A stretch of 64,000 nucleotides of DNA from assembly GCF_047495875.1 (NCBI RefSeq), contig NC_092459.1:37119490-37183489 (forward strand), given 5' to 3'. Below are positions 62,357 to 64,000 of this stretch, in pieces. A program made the position numbers and the translations under genes. Position 1 is the stretch's first letter. Every line of letters begins with the position of its first letter. The notes below the pieces were generated by a model, which did not search any database, had not been told where the DNA came from, and worked only from the letters and a program-made list of their open reading frames with translations. This stretch comes from Pithys albifrons albifrons (lineage: Eukaryota; Chordata; Aves; Passeriformes; Thamnophilidae).

Positions 62357-63394
62357 AACATTATAGCTTTTGCTGTTCTGTATCAACAAAGTTTATTCAA
62401 AATATATGTGCAGGTAGACAAGAGCTGCCCATGTACAATTTATCTTTAAACAGGAAAGGGACTAAAACTGTTATTAAAAAAACTTAATTTCAGGAACTAG
62501 TTCATACCTTTCCTGAATATGTCAGCATCCAGAAATACAAAAATTCTTGCAAGATTTGGATACATTCCTGTGATTTTACTTAATTGAATTTCCCACACTC
62601 AAATCAAAGGCAAAATTTACATCATAACGCTGTTTCTTGGTTCTTTCTTATTAAAAAAAAAAAAAAAAGAAAGAAAAAAGGGGGAAAAGCTTATTTACTC
62701 AAATTTGGTGATGCACATGAGTTCTAAACTGCAAAAAATTGCCGTTTAACATTCTGAAAGTGATAGATGAAAAGGAGTCAGGGTCTTAGTAAGCAGCAAC
62801 TTTCTGTACAGCACCCAGTGTTGTGTTTCAACTAATTTTCAAGTTTCTTTCTCTCACCAATATATTTATGTCAGCAATTAAAAGCTGAAATTAAGGAATT
62901 ATAAACTGTTTCAGATGACACCATGATCCTAGGTATTATTTTCTCTTGCCATTTAATTTTGGGTTGCTGAATGTATTGATTGTGTATTATGATTAATTTA
63001 CAAGAAAAATGTAAAATATGCTATTTGTAACATAACTTGCAAGTTATTTTTTGCAAGTCTTGCACATGTGTTTTAATACCTTATTATGCAGTTTATGACA
63101 TGCATCTGACAGAATGATAGATTCTCAAAACAAAAGTATCAATTTAATTATCTAAAGGGAAAAAATGCATGTATTTTTATCATTTTATTGAAGACAACTA
63201 CTGAATTAACAAGCAAGTTCTTTTGTTTTGGAACTAGAACAAAATTGTCTTTCTGAAAAAAAACCCCACAAACTTAAAACAGACACTTTTATACATCTTT
63301 TAAACTAGAACTCCTAAAGTAGTAAACAAGTTTTTTAGTCTGGTAACGGCCATTGACTGAGGGAGAACAAAAAGACTTCCCGCACAGTCCACCT
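62357..63394. other. Unique AT-rich sequence, no gene recognised
   Basis: A purine-rich run (A16, GAAAGAAAAAAGGGGG) lies at 62653-62686. Otherwise it is ordinary AT-rich DNA. Confidence 0.6.
62653..62686. repeat. Poly-A and purine-rich run
   Basis: Sixteen A followed by GAAAG, A6 and G5. It is not attached to a recognised retroposon. Confidence 0.85.
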
Positions 63395-63725
63395 GCAAAG
63401 GCACCAAAAGCATTTATGAGGGAAGAACAGGAATTTTTACAGGGTTCTGAGGGGATGGTTCCAGATTTTGGACAGGATTGGGTGAAAGTGGGAGCAGAGT
63501 ATGTAACTAGAGAAACTGGATAGCCAATGGGACAAGAATCACCAAGGGCCAATGGGAAAACAGGGTCTTGGGCAAAGGCGGGAAAGCTAACCAATGGGAA
63601 TCTAGGCATCAGGGCAAAGGTGGGAAAAGGGTATAGAGGGAAGAAGACAACATGAAGGATAAAATGGGATAAAGCTATGAGGGAAAAATGAGGGGAGGGT
63701 ACACAGAACTTTTATAACATAAAAC
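63395..63725 (-). mobile_element. Probable retroviral LTR (copy B of the two-copy family), minus sense
   Basis: It shares blocks in the same order with the element at 33259-33777: ATTTATGAGGGA next to a poly-A-signal-like CATAAATG (minus strand), GGTTCTGAGGGGATGGTTCC, AACTGGATAGCCAATGGG, and ACAGAACTTTTA at the right end. Three CCAAT motifs lie at 63524-63528, 63549-63553 and 63591-63595, arranged as inverted CCAAT boxes for a minus-sense U3. It lacks the CAG/CTG-rich GC block of copy A. Borders are approximate and no target duplication was found. The minus frame 63289-63609 is a chance frame through it. Confidence 0.55.
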
Positions 63726-64000
63726 CCTATAATAATAAGTGCGATGAACTTGAACCAAACTTTGGCTGTAAGACTCTTAACAGTCTCTCAGGTTGTTTTG
63801 TGTCCTCCATTTGTTATCTGATGTGCATTCTCCCACAGTCTGGATCCTCAAATTAATGGTTCATATTAATAGATGCATCATGAAAATCAGTTTAAAACTG
63901 CCTCATTTTCCCCAAAAGACCACTTTTAAAAAGTGTGTCCTACATGTCCTTATTTACTATTGAGACAATCAGTTGAAAAGATCAGTTTCCATAGTATTAT
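63726..64000. other. Unique AT-rich sequence to the window end
   Basis: Nothing recognised. Confidence 0.6.

Overview
The window looks like vertebrate nuclear DNA from a bird, and I infer a songbird-like neoavian. It is AT-rich, has no operon-like gene density, and carries many simple repeats. It contains several CR1 LINE copies with the avian-style ATTCTATG 3' tail, and a set of isolated LTRs whose ends (TGTCCTGGTT..., TGTGCTGGTT...) resemble LTRs common in passerine genomes. No complete protein-coding gene, rRNA or tRNA can be supported. The region reads as intergenic or deep intronic sequence. Most long open frames are chance frames or fall inside repeats.

Layout: 1-202 is the end of a long CTTT/TC microsatellite. 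From 0.2 to 13.9 kb the DNA is mostly unique AT-rich sequence with an old CR1 tail (about 4.1 kb), a CR1 3' fragment (9.36 kb), a strong hairpin (11.1 kb), a MIR-like trace and a C-rich tract (11.7 kb). A solo LTR with a clean 5-bp target duplication lies at 13929-14553. From 14.6 to 32.4 kb the DNA is again mostly unique, with GATA/GTAC, GTGA and TTTTG microsatellites and a MIR-like trace at 25.65 kb.

Between 32.4 and 49.2 kb retroviral LTR remnants cluster: an unclassified block (32.43-33.25 kb), an LTR at 33.26-33.78 kb, and LTRs at 40.11-40.54, 42.62-43.20 and 48.74-49.14 kb. The second and third of these four, like the one at 13.9 kb, keep recognisable target-site duplications or traces of them. 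A 1.3-kb stretch at 35.31-36.63 kb holds three short + strand segments with good splice-site consensus on both sides. These are the only hint of a transcribed gene.

From 49.2 to 64 kb the DNA is AT-rich, with a 730-bp CR1 on the minus strand (56.7 kb), a decayed CR1/L3-like piece (60.95 kb), a relatively young CR1 3' end on the plus strand (61.87-62.36 kb), and a second copy of the 33-kb LTR family at 63.4-63.7 kb.

The biology visible here is transposable-element history: CR1 insertion, ERV insertion followed by collapse to solo LTRs, and microsatellite growth. I found no new defence or mobile system. The items most worth checking are the exon-like trio at 35-36.6 kb, the minus-strand open block at 47.1-47.6 kb, the 12-bp-arm hairpin at 11.1 kb and the cruciform beside (TA)n at 34.95 kb.
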